From: Neostapfia colusana
Taxonomy: Eukaryota > Streptophyta > Magnoliopsida > Poales > Poaceae
Assembly (NCBI GenBank): GCA_030760725.1
Contig: JASWHV010000013.1
Coordinates: 40,830,699 to 40,894,698 of the forward strand
Length of the DNA stretch: 64,000 nucleotides
Direction: 5' to 3'
Shown here: one piece after another, positions 12,626-24,526 of the stretch
How the letters are laid out: the number at the start of each line of letters is the position of its first letter
How positions within the stretch are numbered: position 1 is the stretch's first letter
Notes under the pieces: generated by a model
Told to the model about the DNA's origin: nothing
Databases searched by the model: none
The model's input: only the letters and a program-made list of their open reading frames with translations
Translations under genes and position numbers: made by a program

Positions 12626-12637
12626 TGGTATCAGAGC
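12626..12637 (+). other. S primer-binding site (tRNA-iMet)
   Basis: TGGTATCAGAGC four bases after the 5' LTR end; matches the 3' end of plant initiator tRNA-Met. Confidence 0.95.
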
Positions 12638-12861
12638 CGCATTGGGAATAGCACGCATGAAAAGAGCTTATTTTCGAAAACTTCGAAGTATACGAGTGAG
12701 GAACGTGTAGTATGCCCACATAAGGACTATTAGTAGCATAGTTACTTAAGGTGGCAAGCTAACAGTGTGTTACCTTCAGTATTTCAATTCTGTAACGACG
12801 CACCTACGTGGAGGTAAGAGGTAAGGTACGCCACCGCAGGTGGATCAATTGCGGTAACTCG

Positions 12862-13251
12862 CCATACGAGTAATAGTATGGAATGATATACCGTGGCTTC
12901 GCACGGTAGTTAATATGAGTCTCGGAACCTCTCGATGGTTCTGAGAGCATATGAAAACACTGATCTCCAGCGTGCTTTAGGCAAAAGTGAGACTACCCCA
13001 TCGTGTGGTAAGCAACACGATAGTATGCAACTCTTGAACATTCAATGTTCAAAGGGCCATACGCAGCGCTCCCATCGGCGTGCCTCAACGGTCATGAGGC
13101 AGTAGGTGGTATCCGTTGGGTTGATAACATTCCCAACCGTGATGATCCGTTCACGCTGTACTCGGGTTCCCCGTCGTGTGGTGTTAAAACACGACCATGT
13201 ACCTTGAGACGTGACTTGACTCAAGGACGGCCCGTATGGCAATGATACGGG
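12862..13251 (+). other. Leader hairpin array in S
   Basis: At least nine inverted repeats follow one another in 390 bp. Stems: 12862/12881, 12889/12908, 12921/12945 (9 bp with one G-T), 13000/13021, 13034/13052 (9-bp palindrome TTGAACATT-C-AATGTTCAA), 13081/13101, 13115/13137, 13173/13195, 13202/13226 and 13231/13251. Several recur in H1's leader at the matching place. Position just after the primer-binding site suggests an RNA packaging, dimerisation or translation-control element; that role is inference. Confidence 0.6.
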
Positions 13252-14477
13252 GCGTATGTTTTTACTATGATATGGACCTGCCTGGAATGAAAAACCTTTG
13301 TGTGCATCACTATTGATTGTTTTTCTGCAGGTAATTAACCACGAGTAGAACATTGCGTTTAGAACACGTGTGTGAGTGATCGTTTTAGTGCCACCCCTTG
13401 AGACGTATATGCTGGTTTAACGCCGGTTAGGATTTTGATTTGGTGAGGAAACGTAGTACCGTGAAATGTTCCTAACTGCATGGAAAAGAAAGTTTTCAAA
13501 GCAAAGAGTAAATTTGGAGTCTAGGATTTCATTAGGGGTTAATGAACTCCTATATTGAACTAAGAGTCAATTGGGAGTATAGTTTCCATTTCATACCATT
13601 AGAAACAACCTCCCCTGTTTTCAGCAGCATTTTTTTGCTGAACATGAACAGGGAATAACTTTTAATTGGTTGAACCAATGGAGGTGAATGATACATTTCT
13701 GGAAAGGTTTTGAAGTCTTCTACAACTTTTCTGTAGAACTCCAGAGCAGAACCTCCATCCAAATGGATGAAAATCTCAGATGAGTGTTAACTGTCCAAAA
13801 ACAGGGCAGACCAAAAATACTCTCTGGAATTTTCTGTATTTCGACCATAACCTTTTGTAGAAAAATATCTAGGGGTCATGTGAGACGCCGTTGGAAAGTT
13901 TGTGATATGTGCTATGACTTTGTAGTTCAAAGTTTCTACAGATTTGGTGTAGAACTTTAGGAAATCTTGAGGACAAAACAGACACTTTCAGAGGAGGTGC
14001 TGTCAAAATTGTTCCAGATTTCTGTCAACTTTGAAATATTATAACTTCTGATCCAGAACATATATGAAGGCAAATAAGTACTCGTTGGAAAGATATTGAA
14101 GTTACATATAACTTTGATATTCAACTTGAGACATGAAACTGCCATTTTCATAATCAAATTCTGGGATTAAGGTCCAAGGGTCATACTGAACAGAGCATTG
14201 CTCATTGCCCATGTAATTTAGGACGTGTTGTGGACATGAAGGTGTTATACTTCTCTAAGTTCCATGACATATTCATTAGTTATCTTTCATCATTCCTTGT
14301 TGTTGGTTGAAGAGTTTGACAAACTTCAACAATCATTGGTTATATTTCGGAACTGTCAAAAACCTTGTTTCCTTTATATATGCTGCACAGTTGATGTGAT
14401 GCTTTTGCGGTTAATAATTTTGAGTTAAAGCTGAGTACACTCTTGGATATTAACCGTAAATTGCTCACTCTTGCAGT
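13252..14477 (+). other. S leader, distal part, non-coding
   Basis: No supported coding region. It holds TTTTTCTGCAG then GTAATTAACCACG near 13319-13344, and the GTGAGGAAACGTAGTACCG block at 13443-13461, a candidate splice donor. The rest is AT-rich and ends with TTGCTCACTCTTGCAG (14461-14476), a good acceptor two bases before the gag ATG. This suggests gag is expressed from an RNA spliced across about 1.0 kb of leader. Confidence 0.5.
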
Positions 14478-17400
14478 ATGGATTATACTCATTCTGGGTA
14501 TGAAGTTGGTTGTTCCAGTCGGGATGGAAATGATTCATCGCAGCGACGGTCACTGCCATCATCAACCGGACTGGCAGAGGTGTTGGGAAGAATGGCTGAG
14601 TCTCTTCAGATGTTGGTGCAGCAGGGCATCCAACAGGAGACCTCCCAGCAAAACCCCACACTGAATACGTATCTGGATTTTCTAGCAAGACAACCACCGG
14701 TATTCTCTGAAGCTAAAGAAGCCTTGGAGGCAGATCATTGGCTCCGAGTGATTGAATCTAAATTGGGAATGCTCCAGTGTGATGAATATGAGAAGGCTTC
14801 ATTTGCCGCTCAGCAACTTCATGGATCCGCTGGGGCTTGGTGGTCTGAATATATTGCTAAGATCGCTGAAGGCCATCGTGTGACGTGGACGGAGTTTCGT
14901 GAGGCTTTCCGTGCACGTCATATTTGTGAGGGCATTGTCAAAACCAGAATTGAAGAGTTCTATGAACTCAAACAAGAAGGCATGAGTGTCATGAAGTACT
15001 TTACGGAATTTAACCGTTTAGTACAATATGCATCCTCTTATGTGCATAACGAGACAATGAAGTGTCATTACTTCTTCCGAGGCCTCGATGTGAAGCTTCG
15101 GACAAAAGTGGCACAATGCAATAAAGGGAATTATAGCGAGTTAGTCAATGTCGCTATGATTCAAGAAATAGCTGAACTCGAGCACAAGGAAAGTAAGAGG
15201 AAGAGAAAATTATCACTGGCAAGTACGGATGATTATCATCAAGAACAACCGGTGATATATTGCTTACCATCCGGGGAGGAAATTCAGTCCTTTGACGGGC
15301 CACCTCAGATGCAATACTGTCCATATTCACCCATGGAGGTTAAGCCACTGCTGCAACAGCAGCAAATGAGTATTTGTGCACCCTCACCTCAGCAAAGTGC
15401 ACAAGACTATCAACCACTTCCATATGGTGAAGATACTGAGCTCGCATCGTATAACACTTGTAGCGATGTAGAGCATATTCCTCAGGAGGGTCAACTGACC
15501 AAGCAGAGCAGCAGTCATTTGTCATCTCAAGCTGCAAAGAAATTCCATGGTCGGTCAAGGAGGACAACACTGAAAGTAGGGAACATAAACTATATGGCAG
15601 TTGAAGACGTTCCCATAGGAGAACCCGTGTTGGCGGGCATGTTCGGCCTACTTGATCAGCCCACGCTCGTGTTGTTCGACTCGGGTGCTACACATGATTT
15701 TATCAGCAAAGATTATGTGGTTAAGCACCAAGTACCATCAACGACCTTGGCCGCATCATATCATATTAATTCACCGGGAGGTAGTAGGACAGCGGGCAGA
15801 ATTGTTGCTCGAGCGCCTATATGTTTGGATGGGCGAATATATCCTACTACTCTTATCATCCTAGAAGGCTTGCGGATTGACATCATATTGGGAATAGCTT
15901 GGTTGACGCATCACCAAGCTATCTTTGATATTAGTTCACGAACAGTGCAGCTGAATTCAAAGAAGCACGGGCAACACAGGTTGATTCTGAGAAATGTTGC
16001 ACCGGAAGTCACTGCTGTACACACCGTTGAAGCTAAGAAACTGGAGGACATTCCAGTGGTCCGGGAATACACGGACGTGTTTCCCGATGATCTACCGGGC
16101 ATGCCGCCCGATCGTGAAGTGGAGTTCAAAATTGAACTAGCACCGGGAACCACACCCATCTCTCGGAGGCCGTATAAAATGGCACCGAAGGAACTCGCGG
16201 AGCTGAAGGAGCAGATAAATGATTTGTCAAGCAAAGGCTTCATTCGCCCCAGTTCATCACCATGGGGATGCTCCGCGCTGTTCGTCAAAAAAAAAGGACG
16301 AGACTTTGAGGTTATGTGTGGACTATCGTCCGCTCAATGCCGTAACTATCAAGAACAAGTATCCACTACCACGTATCGATATGCTTTTCGATCAACTAGT
16401 GGGTGCTAAGGTTTTCTCGAAGATGGATCTTCGGTCCGGATATCACCAGATAAAAATCCGGGCGGAAGACATACCCAAGACGGCATACTCGACGAGATAC
16501 GGGTTATATGAGTATCTCGTCATGTCATTCGGGTTCACCAATGCTCCGGCCCATTTTATGTACTTGATGAATTCAGTCTTCATGCCGGAGCTGGACAAGT
16601 TCGTCGTGGTCTTCATCGACGATATTCTGGTATATTCTAAGTCGGAGGAAGAACATGCCGAACATCTGCATATTGTGCTCCAACGCCTACAGGATCACAA
16701 ACTATATGCAAAATTCAGCAAGTGCGAGTTCTGGATCAACCAAGTACCATTTGTTGGGCACATTATTTCTGCGGAGGGCATCGCAGTTGATCCAAGCAAG
16801 ATCGTCCAAGTTCTGAATTGGAGTTCACCGAAATCAGTTCACGAAGTCCGTAGTTTTCTTGGTTTAGCGGGTTACTACCGGAGATTCATTCCGAATTTCT
16901 CCAAGATCTCTAAACCGATGACAGAACTTCTAAAGAAAGGCAAGAAATATGTGTGGAGTGAAGTATGTGAGGAGGCATTCAAAGCATTGGTAAAGCACCT
17001 CACATCAGCCCCAGTCTTGGCGCAGCCCGATACAACTAAGGATTTTTGATGTCTATTGCGATGCATCCGGCATCGGCCTTGGCTGCGTGCTCATGCAAGA
17101 AGGGCGAGTGGTCGCATATGGATCCAGGCAGCTTCAGAATCATGAGCAGAATTATCCGACACATGATCTCGAGTTAGCTGCTGTGGTTCTTGCTCTAAAG
17201 ATGTGGAGGCACTATTTGCTTGGGAACATAGTCCACCTCTACACCGACCACAAGAGTTTAAAATACATCTTCACACAAAAGGAATTAAATATGAGGCAGC
17301 GAAGATGGTTAGAGCTAATCAAGGATTATGAACTGGAAATTCATTACCATCCTGGTAAAGCGAATGTGGTGGCCGACGCACTTAGTCGGAAATCACATGT

Positions 17401-18934
17401 GCATAATCTAACCATGGCTGCAATGGAAGAAGGAGAACCGAGCCTGCGCTTGGTTCCCTATGGGTCATTGTTTAACCTTGCCCTTATTCCTACAATTCAT
17501 GATGAAATTGTAGCGGCTCAAAAGAAAGATAAGGGCATTGCCCATATCCGGAAGAGAATAGACAAAGGAGAAGCTAAGTGCTTCCGGAAAGATGAGAACG
17601 GTACGTTATGGTTCAAAAACCGTATAGTCGTACCGAGGGACATGGAGCTTCGTAAGAAGATATTAGATGAAGCTCATTTATCAAAATTTTCCTTTCATCC
17701 GGGCAGCAACAAGATGTACCAAGATTCGAGAAATAAGTTTTGGTGGACATGGATGAAGCGGGAAATAGCTAAATACGTATCCAAGTGTGATACTTGTCGA
17801 AGGGTGAAAGCAGATCACATGAAGAAACCTGGTTTGCTGCAGCCCCTTCATAATACGGCATGGAAGTGGGAAGATGTGAGTATGGATTTCATTGTCGGAC
17901 TGCTGCTCACATCTCGAAAGCATGATTCGGTTTGGGTAATCATTGACCGATTAACCAAGTCAGCACACTTCATACCGGTGAATGTGGGATTCAATGCCAA
18001 GAAATATGCGGAGTTATACATTGAACGTATATTATGCCAGCATGGGGTTCCAAGAACAATAGTTTCAGATCGTGGTGCACTGTTTGTTTCTCGTTTCTGG
18101 GAACAGCTGCACGCATCTTTGGGAACCAAATTGCTTAGAAGCTCCGCATATCAACCTCAAACCGATGGACAGACCGAGAGGGTGAATCAAGTCTTGGAAG
18201 ATATGTTGAGAGCGTGTGCCATCCACCACGGTAAGAACTGGGATGCTTATCTACCGTTGGCGGAATTCTCGTACAACAACAGCTATCAAACGAGTATCAA
18301 GATGGCACCGTATGAGGCCCTCTATGGCCGGAGATGTCGCACACCGCTGAATTGGTGTGAATCCGGTGAAAGAGTGACATTCGGGATTGACCTTGTCAAT
18401 GACGCCGAAGAACGAGTTCGGGTCATACAAGCAAATTTAAAGGCTGCTCAATCTCGACAGAAGAGTTATGCAGATCAGCGACGTCGACCGCTGAACTTCA
18501 ACGTCGGAGAGTATGTATATCTTTGTATATCTCCAATGAAGGGAGTTCACCGATTCGGTGTAAAAGGGAAGCTCGCTCCCCGGTTTATTGGTCCATTTGC
18601 TATCACGGAGAAATGTGGACCCGTAGCTTACCGACTTGAGCTACCGACAAATCTCGCTGGAGTGCATGATATATTTCACGTCTCTCAGCTTCGGAAATGT
18701 CTCAAGAATACCAATGCTGTCCGCAATGAAGATCTCGGGACATTGCAACCGGATCTCTCTTATGCCGAGCATCCAATCCGAATTATTGATGAAAAGTCTC
18801 GCTCGACAAGGAATCGAACGCTCCAATTCTATAAGGTATTATGGAGCAATCATACAGCGGACGAAGCAACATGGGAGAGTGAAGAATACCTCCGTTCGAA
18901 CTACCCGGACTTGCTGTCCGCTCATATAAGGTAA
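14478..18934 (+). pseudogene. S gag-pol polyprotein, two frameshifts
   Basis: Encodes Gag, protease, RT, RNase H, integrase and chromodomain in one former ORF. ATG at 14478 is chosen because it directly follows a splice-acceptor-like CTCTTGCAG. The Gag core (LDFLARQPPVFSEAKEALEA, then AWWSEY) is present. The region before protease has no CX2CX4HX4C knuckle. Protease DSGATHDF begins at codon 401. The frame breaks at 16287-16295, a run of nine A where the VKKKDET block needs eight, and again at about 17041-17047, one extra T in the TKPFDVYCDASG block. After each break the original frame continues to a normal end at 18934. RT FIDD, RNase H TDHKS, integrase HPGS, CDTC, SDRG and DGQTERVNQ, and the tail EATWE are intact. 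Confidence 0.93.
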
Positions 18935-18988
18935 TTCCTTCTCTACCGCTTCGTCTCTTCTTTATGAATCTCGGGACGAGATTCTTTT

Positions 18989-19002
18989 TAAGGGGGGAGG
19001 GA
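18989..19002 (+). other. S polypurine tract
   Basis: AAGGGGGGAGGGA directly before the 3' LTR, 55 bases after the polyprotein stop. Confidence 0.88.
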
Positions 19003-22000
19003 TGTGAAATCCCAAAAACTCAAGCAAGTGGAGCTGCAGTTCACACCGAGAAAAGGAGAGGGAATTTAAACTTCTGAATTTAAAGGTGTGAGCTCCAAGT
19101 ATAAACTTGAACTTGCAAAAATTCCCGAACAGGGAGATCTAAAGCTATCATTTGGTTCTCCACACATCCAATAATAGCCCGTCAAATTTTCAGAGCATTT
19201 GAAAAGGATTTCCTCTTTGTTGGAATTTAAATGGGAGAAAATTCAAATCTGAATTTAAATCTCAGTTTCAAATTTTGACTTTACCGAAATTCAAATTTGA
19301 GTGCACCATTGTGTTCCGCATATTTCTTTTGGCCTACCCTCCAAATTTTATCAAATTTGGAGCTCATTTGCCATTTTAAACCGAATTGGGGGAGGATAAG
19401 AGTGAGAAGGGGCGTGGACCCCACTGGTCAGAGACACACACGTAGTAGCTGCCGTGCTCTGTTTCTCAGCAACCGGAGAAGCGCCACCTCCCGTCGATCA
19501 GAGCCACCTCCTGCTCAAGGATGAGGACGAGTAAAGGGTGAGCAACACGCCGCCTTCCCTGTGAATGGGCTCTCTTGCGCTCTCCACAGCCCCTGCCTTG
19601 CACCCCGAAGGAAAAACCAGCCATTGCAGCCGACGACCTTCTCTGTTCTCCAGCAACTGAGCTCCATGAGCCTCTTCGTGGCCGATGGTCTACACGAAAA
19701 AGAGGCGCCCCAGACTGCTCTACACTCCGGTGAAAACCCCTCCCTTTTTCGTGCACTACAGAGCAAGAATTTCTGTGTTTACCGCAACTGTATTCATAGA
19801 ACCGAGCCCCACAATTCTTCAAAATTCATCGTGTTCAGTCCACCATCACTTGTGCCGAGCTGGAAACATATTCTATACTCTCCAACGCCCCTCTAGGATC
19901 AAAAACCATCGAAAATCATCAAGAATTGGGGCTGTTCTTTGAGAATTTCGGGCTGGCACCAAATTTTGCCCTAGGTCGCCGATGAGCCCCTATTTGCAGC
20001 CATTTTTGGGCAGATTTGAGCTCATGCCGGTGATGAGGGATCCCCACAGTGCTATAGAGCCCAAGAACCGATCTTTTCATGGAGAAATCACTGCACACGA
20101 CCTCGCCGGAGCCCTAGGGTTAGCTGTGGCCGGTGCGCAATACTTTCCGGCGAGTTTTAGCCGCCGGTGACCTCACCAATGAGTTCAGCAAGGTGGAAAA
20201 TGGGGGGGGGGCGGCCAGCAGGGGGTCCGGAGGTGGCCGGGAAGGTCATTTCCGGCAACCTCACCGGAGGCAGCCGCCACTGCTCTGTTTTGGCGCGTGG
20301 CTGGAGGTTAGGGATGACGAGTGGGACCCACTGTCAGCATTTAAACATTTTCCCGATTTTCCTATTTCAGTTCAAACTTTGGAGAGCCATAAATTTGTGT
20401 AGGAGTGTCCAAAAATTGTGAAACAAATTTTGTTGGATTCCTCTCAAAGAGTAATATCCAGGGGTGCAGCCCAATGTTTATGAAAATTTCTGGATTTGGC
20501 TCATTAATTCATTTAAGGAAAATTTTGTCTGAATTTTTACAGGAGTTCTGTTAATTGGAAAATTCCTAAATTTGGGCAGAACATTCATACAATAATCCTT
20601 GAATTCCAGTAAAAATTTCAGAGGCATTGGACTCAATTTGCTTGGCCAAATGTTGTTTGAATCCTCTATATCTCTGAAAAATGGGAAAATAAACAGAGAC
20701 ATTTTCAGACTTTTAACCAAGTTTGGAAAATTCATATCTCTGTGTAGGAAGCTCCAAAAATGGTGAAACCAAGTCCTATGGATTCATGAGACTCTAAAGT
20801 TTCTGAAAAACCAAATTTGGAGCATGACAAGACACTATAATTGCCATAGGATTTCAGAGAAGCCAAATAGTAAGAAAATTCCCTAGGCCACATCTTCCAT
20901 CAACTTTGTCTGAAATTTTGCAAGCCATACCTCTGTATGATATATGGTCCACCGTAAAAATTTCAGAGAAAATTGAGATCATCTCCTCTAGTTTTCTGTT
21001 GGTTCCTTCTACTACCTTTCTTATGTCCATAATAAATAGATCTTTGCATTTCTCCAACAAACATCCACTGCCCACCTAAAGATATCCTCTGTTTCTATCC
21101 ATAACAGAGCTCATCTTTCACTTTAGAGTTGGTCTAAACCATTCGTAGTTCCTAAAACACATTTGTTTTATAATTCAGTTTCTCGTATTAAAACTGTGCA
21201 TATTCATATCGGTAGGAAATACGACGAAGGAGGTCGACGGGCAACTTGACTTGGAGCAGCAAGTTGAAGCTTAACTCATCGCCAAGCTACTGACTATAAA
21301 ATAGAACTAAACCTGCAGCAACATAAGGCAAGCCGCGGTTTGCATTTAACAACTTTTAGTTATATTTTGCTTTGTATCACTTTTATGGGTCTAGTATGTA
21401 TTGTGCATTAGGTCAAGGTGATTGATACTCCAAATGCATAGCCCACAAACCCTTGGAGTACAGGGTAGAATAGGTTACCTTTGTGTAGTTTCTGCTAGGC
21501 TAAAGTGGTATAGGATCCAGTACAAGTCGGGTAGTTGGAAGCCACCCGCGAGTTTAGGATGTGGGTACAGCGGGGTATGATTCTAGAAAATGAAAGTTCT
21601 GGAATGGAAAATGAGACCGAGCAGAGAGTAGGAGCAGCAGGACGTTGGGCCTGTGTGGCTGTAGCTCTGTTTGTGTCGGATAAGGACCGATGCGTATGCC
21701 GCCCTGCTGAGCAAGTTTGAACAGTACCGGATGCATGTCGGATATATGGGACCCGATAAACCTATGTAACTGGGGTACTCTCGTGTCGAAACTTATACGG
21801 CCGTCCTTTGGGGGTTGGTGTCAGAGGTGTAAACCCGCTAGCGGAGCAACTTCGACGTGTTCCGTGTAGTGGCCCTTCTGATGGGTCGGCGGAACTGGTT
21901 CGGCATTGGAGTGACGGGTGAAAGGTTCCTGCATACAACGTAAGAAAGAGCTCACATGAGTCTTTCGAGGCGGGTGTATGTGTCGTGTATTCCGGGTGTG

Positions 22001-22755
22001 TCCTGATTGCAATCACCGTCCCTCGCGGTTATATGAGTACCACTTGTTCACTGAGTTGTGACGTAGTAATAAATTCCAGATAAAGTGTGATGAATCGTTG
22101 CTGATGTGAAGTTGTTAAATTCATTGTATTGCCAACCATGCATGCTATAGTGGTAGAGCTCACTAAGTTTATTTTCCTCCTTGGGCATCACCACATCGGA
22201 GGAAAGCGTTTCTTGTTTTATTGTGTACTTCCGATGTGAGGGCTGCCTAAGGCATAATAATCTGCTGCTATAAACCTGAAAGTAAGGATCAACATTTAGG
22301 CGTGTCGTTATTGCATCATACCTTTCCTATGTTAGTAATCCCTGCACATAGAGTTCCATGTTTAGGAGTGTCGGTTAAGTCTTGCTGAGCCATCGTGCTC
22401 ACGGTTGCATTATTAGTGTTTTGCAGGTTATAAAATTTGCTATGAAGATGGTTGTTCGGTGAGCCATCAGAGACTCACCGAAAACCCTGCCTTTGCACTT
22501 ATCTTTGTGGAAGCTAGTAGGAAGTGTCCGCGGGCTGGACGTCTTCCCTTTTGCATAGTTAGGGCCGAGAGTAAGTGTATATGTATATTCCGCTGCGTGT
22601 ACCCTCGTGGTACATTATTTTGTAAATGACACTATCTTGAGAAATAAAAGACCTTGTACTTTATGGTTCTTTTTGTGTATGCTGTTCGGTGCCGCATCGC
22701 ACGGCACCACCCAATGTGTATCCTGGAGTGTGGATCCCGGAAGGGGTTCCCCACA
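19003..22755 (+). repeat. S 3' LTR
   Basis: 3753 bp, TGTGAAATCCC to CCCCACA, collinear with 8871-12621. Polyadenylation signal 22643-22648. Terminal hairpin 22688-22694 with 22702-22708 is a perfect GGTGCCG/CGGCACC stem. Confidence 0.92.
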
Positions 22756-24526
22756 GAGGGTGGTGCCGCGCGATGCGACACCCGACAGCACACGTCATAA
22801 GAACAGAATATATTACATGGAAAAACAAACTGAACTGTACAAACGGTACAATACTCAGTTACAAATTATTGTCTTTATTACACAGCGGAAGTCTACTATT
22901 CTACAACTCACGCCCGCCTATCTAGCAAAAGTTGGTTGCCCAGCCCTAGGGCAACCCACACTAGCTGCACGTCTCAGCTCAGCACGGTGTGTACGGCTCC
23001 CACTCAGCCTTGGTCCCCGACGGAGGGTAACCCTTGCCGGTGGACTCGTACTCCGAGTCCGTGGGTGGCTCCTCACCTGAAAAACAGTTAAGCAGCAACC
23101 GTGAGCACGAGGGCTCAACAAGGCTTAACCGACTCACCTAAGCATGAAACTCTACATGAGGTGTACGATGACATAGGATAGTAATGTTGCAGCAAATGGA
23201 CACGGCTACAAGTTCATCCTTAGTTCAGCTTTTAGCACAAGTTAACAGTTCTGGAAGCTGAAATTTAGTAAGCAATATTTGGTGGCAAAATGTAGCAATA
23301 AAATATTGTATCATATCAGCAATATTGAATCAACATATTTCGTACATTATTCTACGTCACGACCCAGTGACCAAGTGGTACTCTTTACCGCGAGGGACGG
23401 CGAATCGACTCGATATACACCTGCAGGGAAACCCAAAGAGCACGTCACGTACGCCCACCCGTGGAGCTGCACAGCATGTTCACTCGATGTCGTACGGGAC
23501 AACCTTTCACCCCAACAGCCCAAACGTTGAACCGGTCGCACCGAAACGAGCACGAGGTTCCCCACACGGAGCATCTCTCTATGCCCGTTGGCAGATTTCC
23601 ACCTTGCTGCCCTCAGCCTACACCTATAAATCGGTGCGTTATGCCTCGACGCCCGGAGGTTTAGGCTACATCGGTTTATCGGGGCCCATATATCCGATAT
23701 GCCTTTGGTACGTCCAAACTTGATCAGTGTGGGCCACACACGGATCGGTCCTCAATCGACACGGACAGAGCTGCGCACACAAGACTTCCTCTTGCTGCGC
23801 CCTAGCCCCTGCCTAGTCTCATTTTCGTTACTAAAGTGATCTAACATCACTCAACAGAACCCGTGTGTCCCAAGCCTATCTCGCGAGTAGATTCCAACTA
23901 CTCGACTTGTACCGAAGTTCTATGAAACATTAAGCATAGATTGTCTACGCGAGGTCTTAGACACTACCCTCACTCTTATGAAAAATTTCTGGTCATGCAA
24001 GTGGGGTTCCATTCATCCTACACCTAATGCACATTCATACATCACCCTAAATATGTAAACAAAGCAAAACTTGATAAAAGAGTTAATGCAAATCGGGGCT
24101 TGCCTTGTTGCTGCTGGTCAGGGGTTAGTTCTTCTTCCGGAAGTAGGAAGTCAAGAACTTCTGGAGCCTCCTTGCCTTCAGCGACTACACGTTAATAATA
24201 TACTACATGTTAATGAATATGCACATGATTTTATAGTAATGCTTCTGCTATTAGTTCTCTAACCATTTTCTAACAACTTGAACTATGTTTAAGAATTTAA
24301 AATGAAGCTGGGGTTTAGTGGTTTGGTCTTGGACCTAAGCACATGGTTAAGTGCTAAGTGGTTATCCCCCTCTTCCACAATGATCACCTTAAGTGGTTTA
24401 ACAGAGCAGGGGTGATCCAGAGCTCCAATGGAGCTGAGAATTTTTGTGTGAGTTCCTTGTCACCAGACAGCTCTCTGGACCAAAATTTAGCACTTTTCAT
24501 TGAGTGGTTTGCTCAGCATAATTCTC
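22756..24526 (-). repeat. H1 5' LTR, second piece
   Basis: Collinear with about 663-2430 of H1's left LTR. Begins with the S target copy GAGGG and ends with the E target TTCTC (24522-24526). Polyadenylation signal on the minus strand at 22874-22879. Confidence 0.9.
22979..24184 (-). CDS. LTR-embedded small acidic ORF, two exons (H1 right LTR)
   Basis: Second copy of the H1 LTR ORF. Exon A is 24184 to 24104 (81 nt), with a GC donor at 24103; exon B is 23076 to 22979 (98 nt) after TTTTTCAG, stop TGA at 22981-22979. Both exons are open and of the same length as in the left LTR despite several base differences; for example one Glu codon is Lys here. Function unknown; see the left copy for the comparison between families. 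Confidence 0.45.

Larger units (their letters stand above)
8871..22755 (+). mobile_element. S, chromovirus with two frameshifts in pol
   Basis: Plus-strand element inserted 40 bp inside the end of H1's right LTR. It has LTRs at 8871-12621 and 19003-22755, a primer-binding site at 12626, polyprotein at 14478-18934 and a polypurine tract at 18989. The target duplication is GAGGA/GAGGG, and the uninterrupted target can be seen in H1's left LTR at 660-680. By eye the LTRs differ by about 3% in their first 290 bp and by less downstream. The element has no extra ORF before gag. Its Gag has no zinc knuckle that I can find. Confidence 0.93.

Noticed and set aside
12626..12637. tRNA-like sequence TGGTATCAGAGC (also at 28614, and reversed at 8816 and 40830)
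   Set aside because: Only the 12-base 3' end of initiator tRNA-Met, placed at LTR edges; these are primer-binding sites, not tRNA genes.
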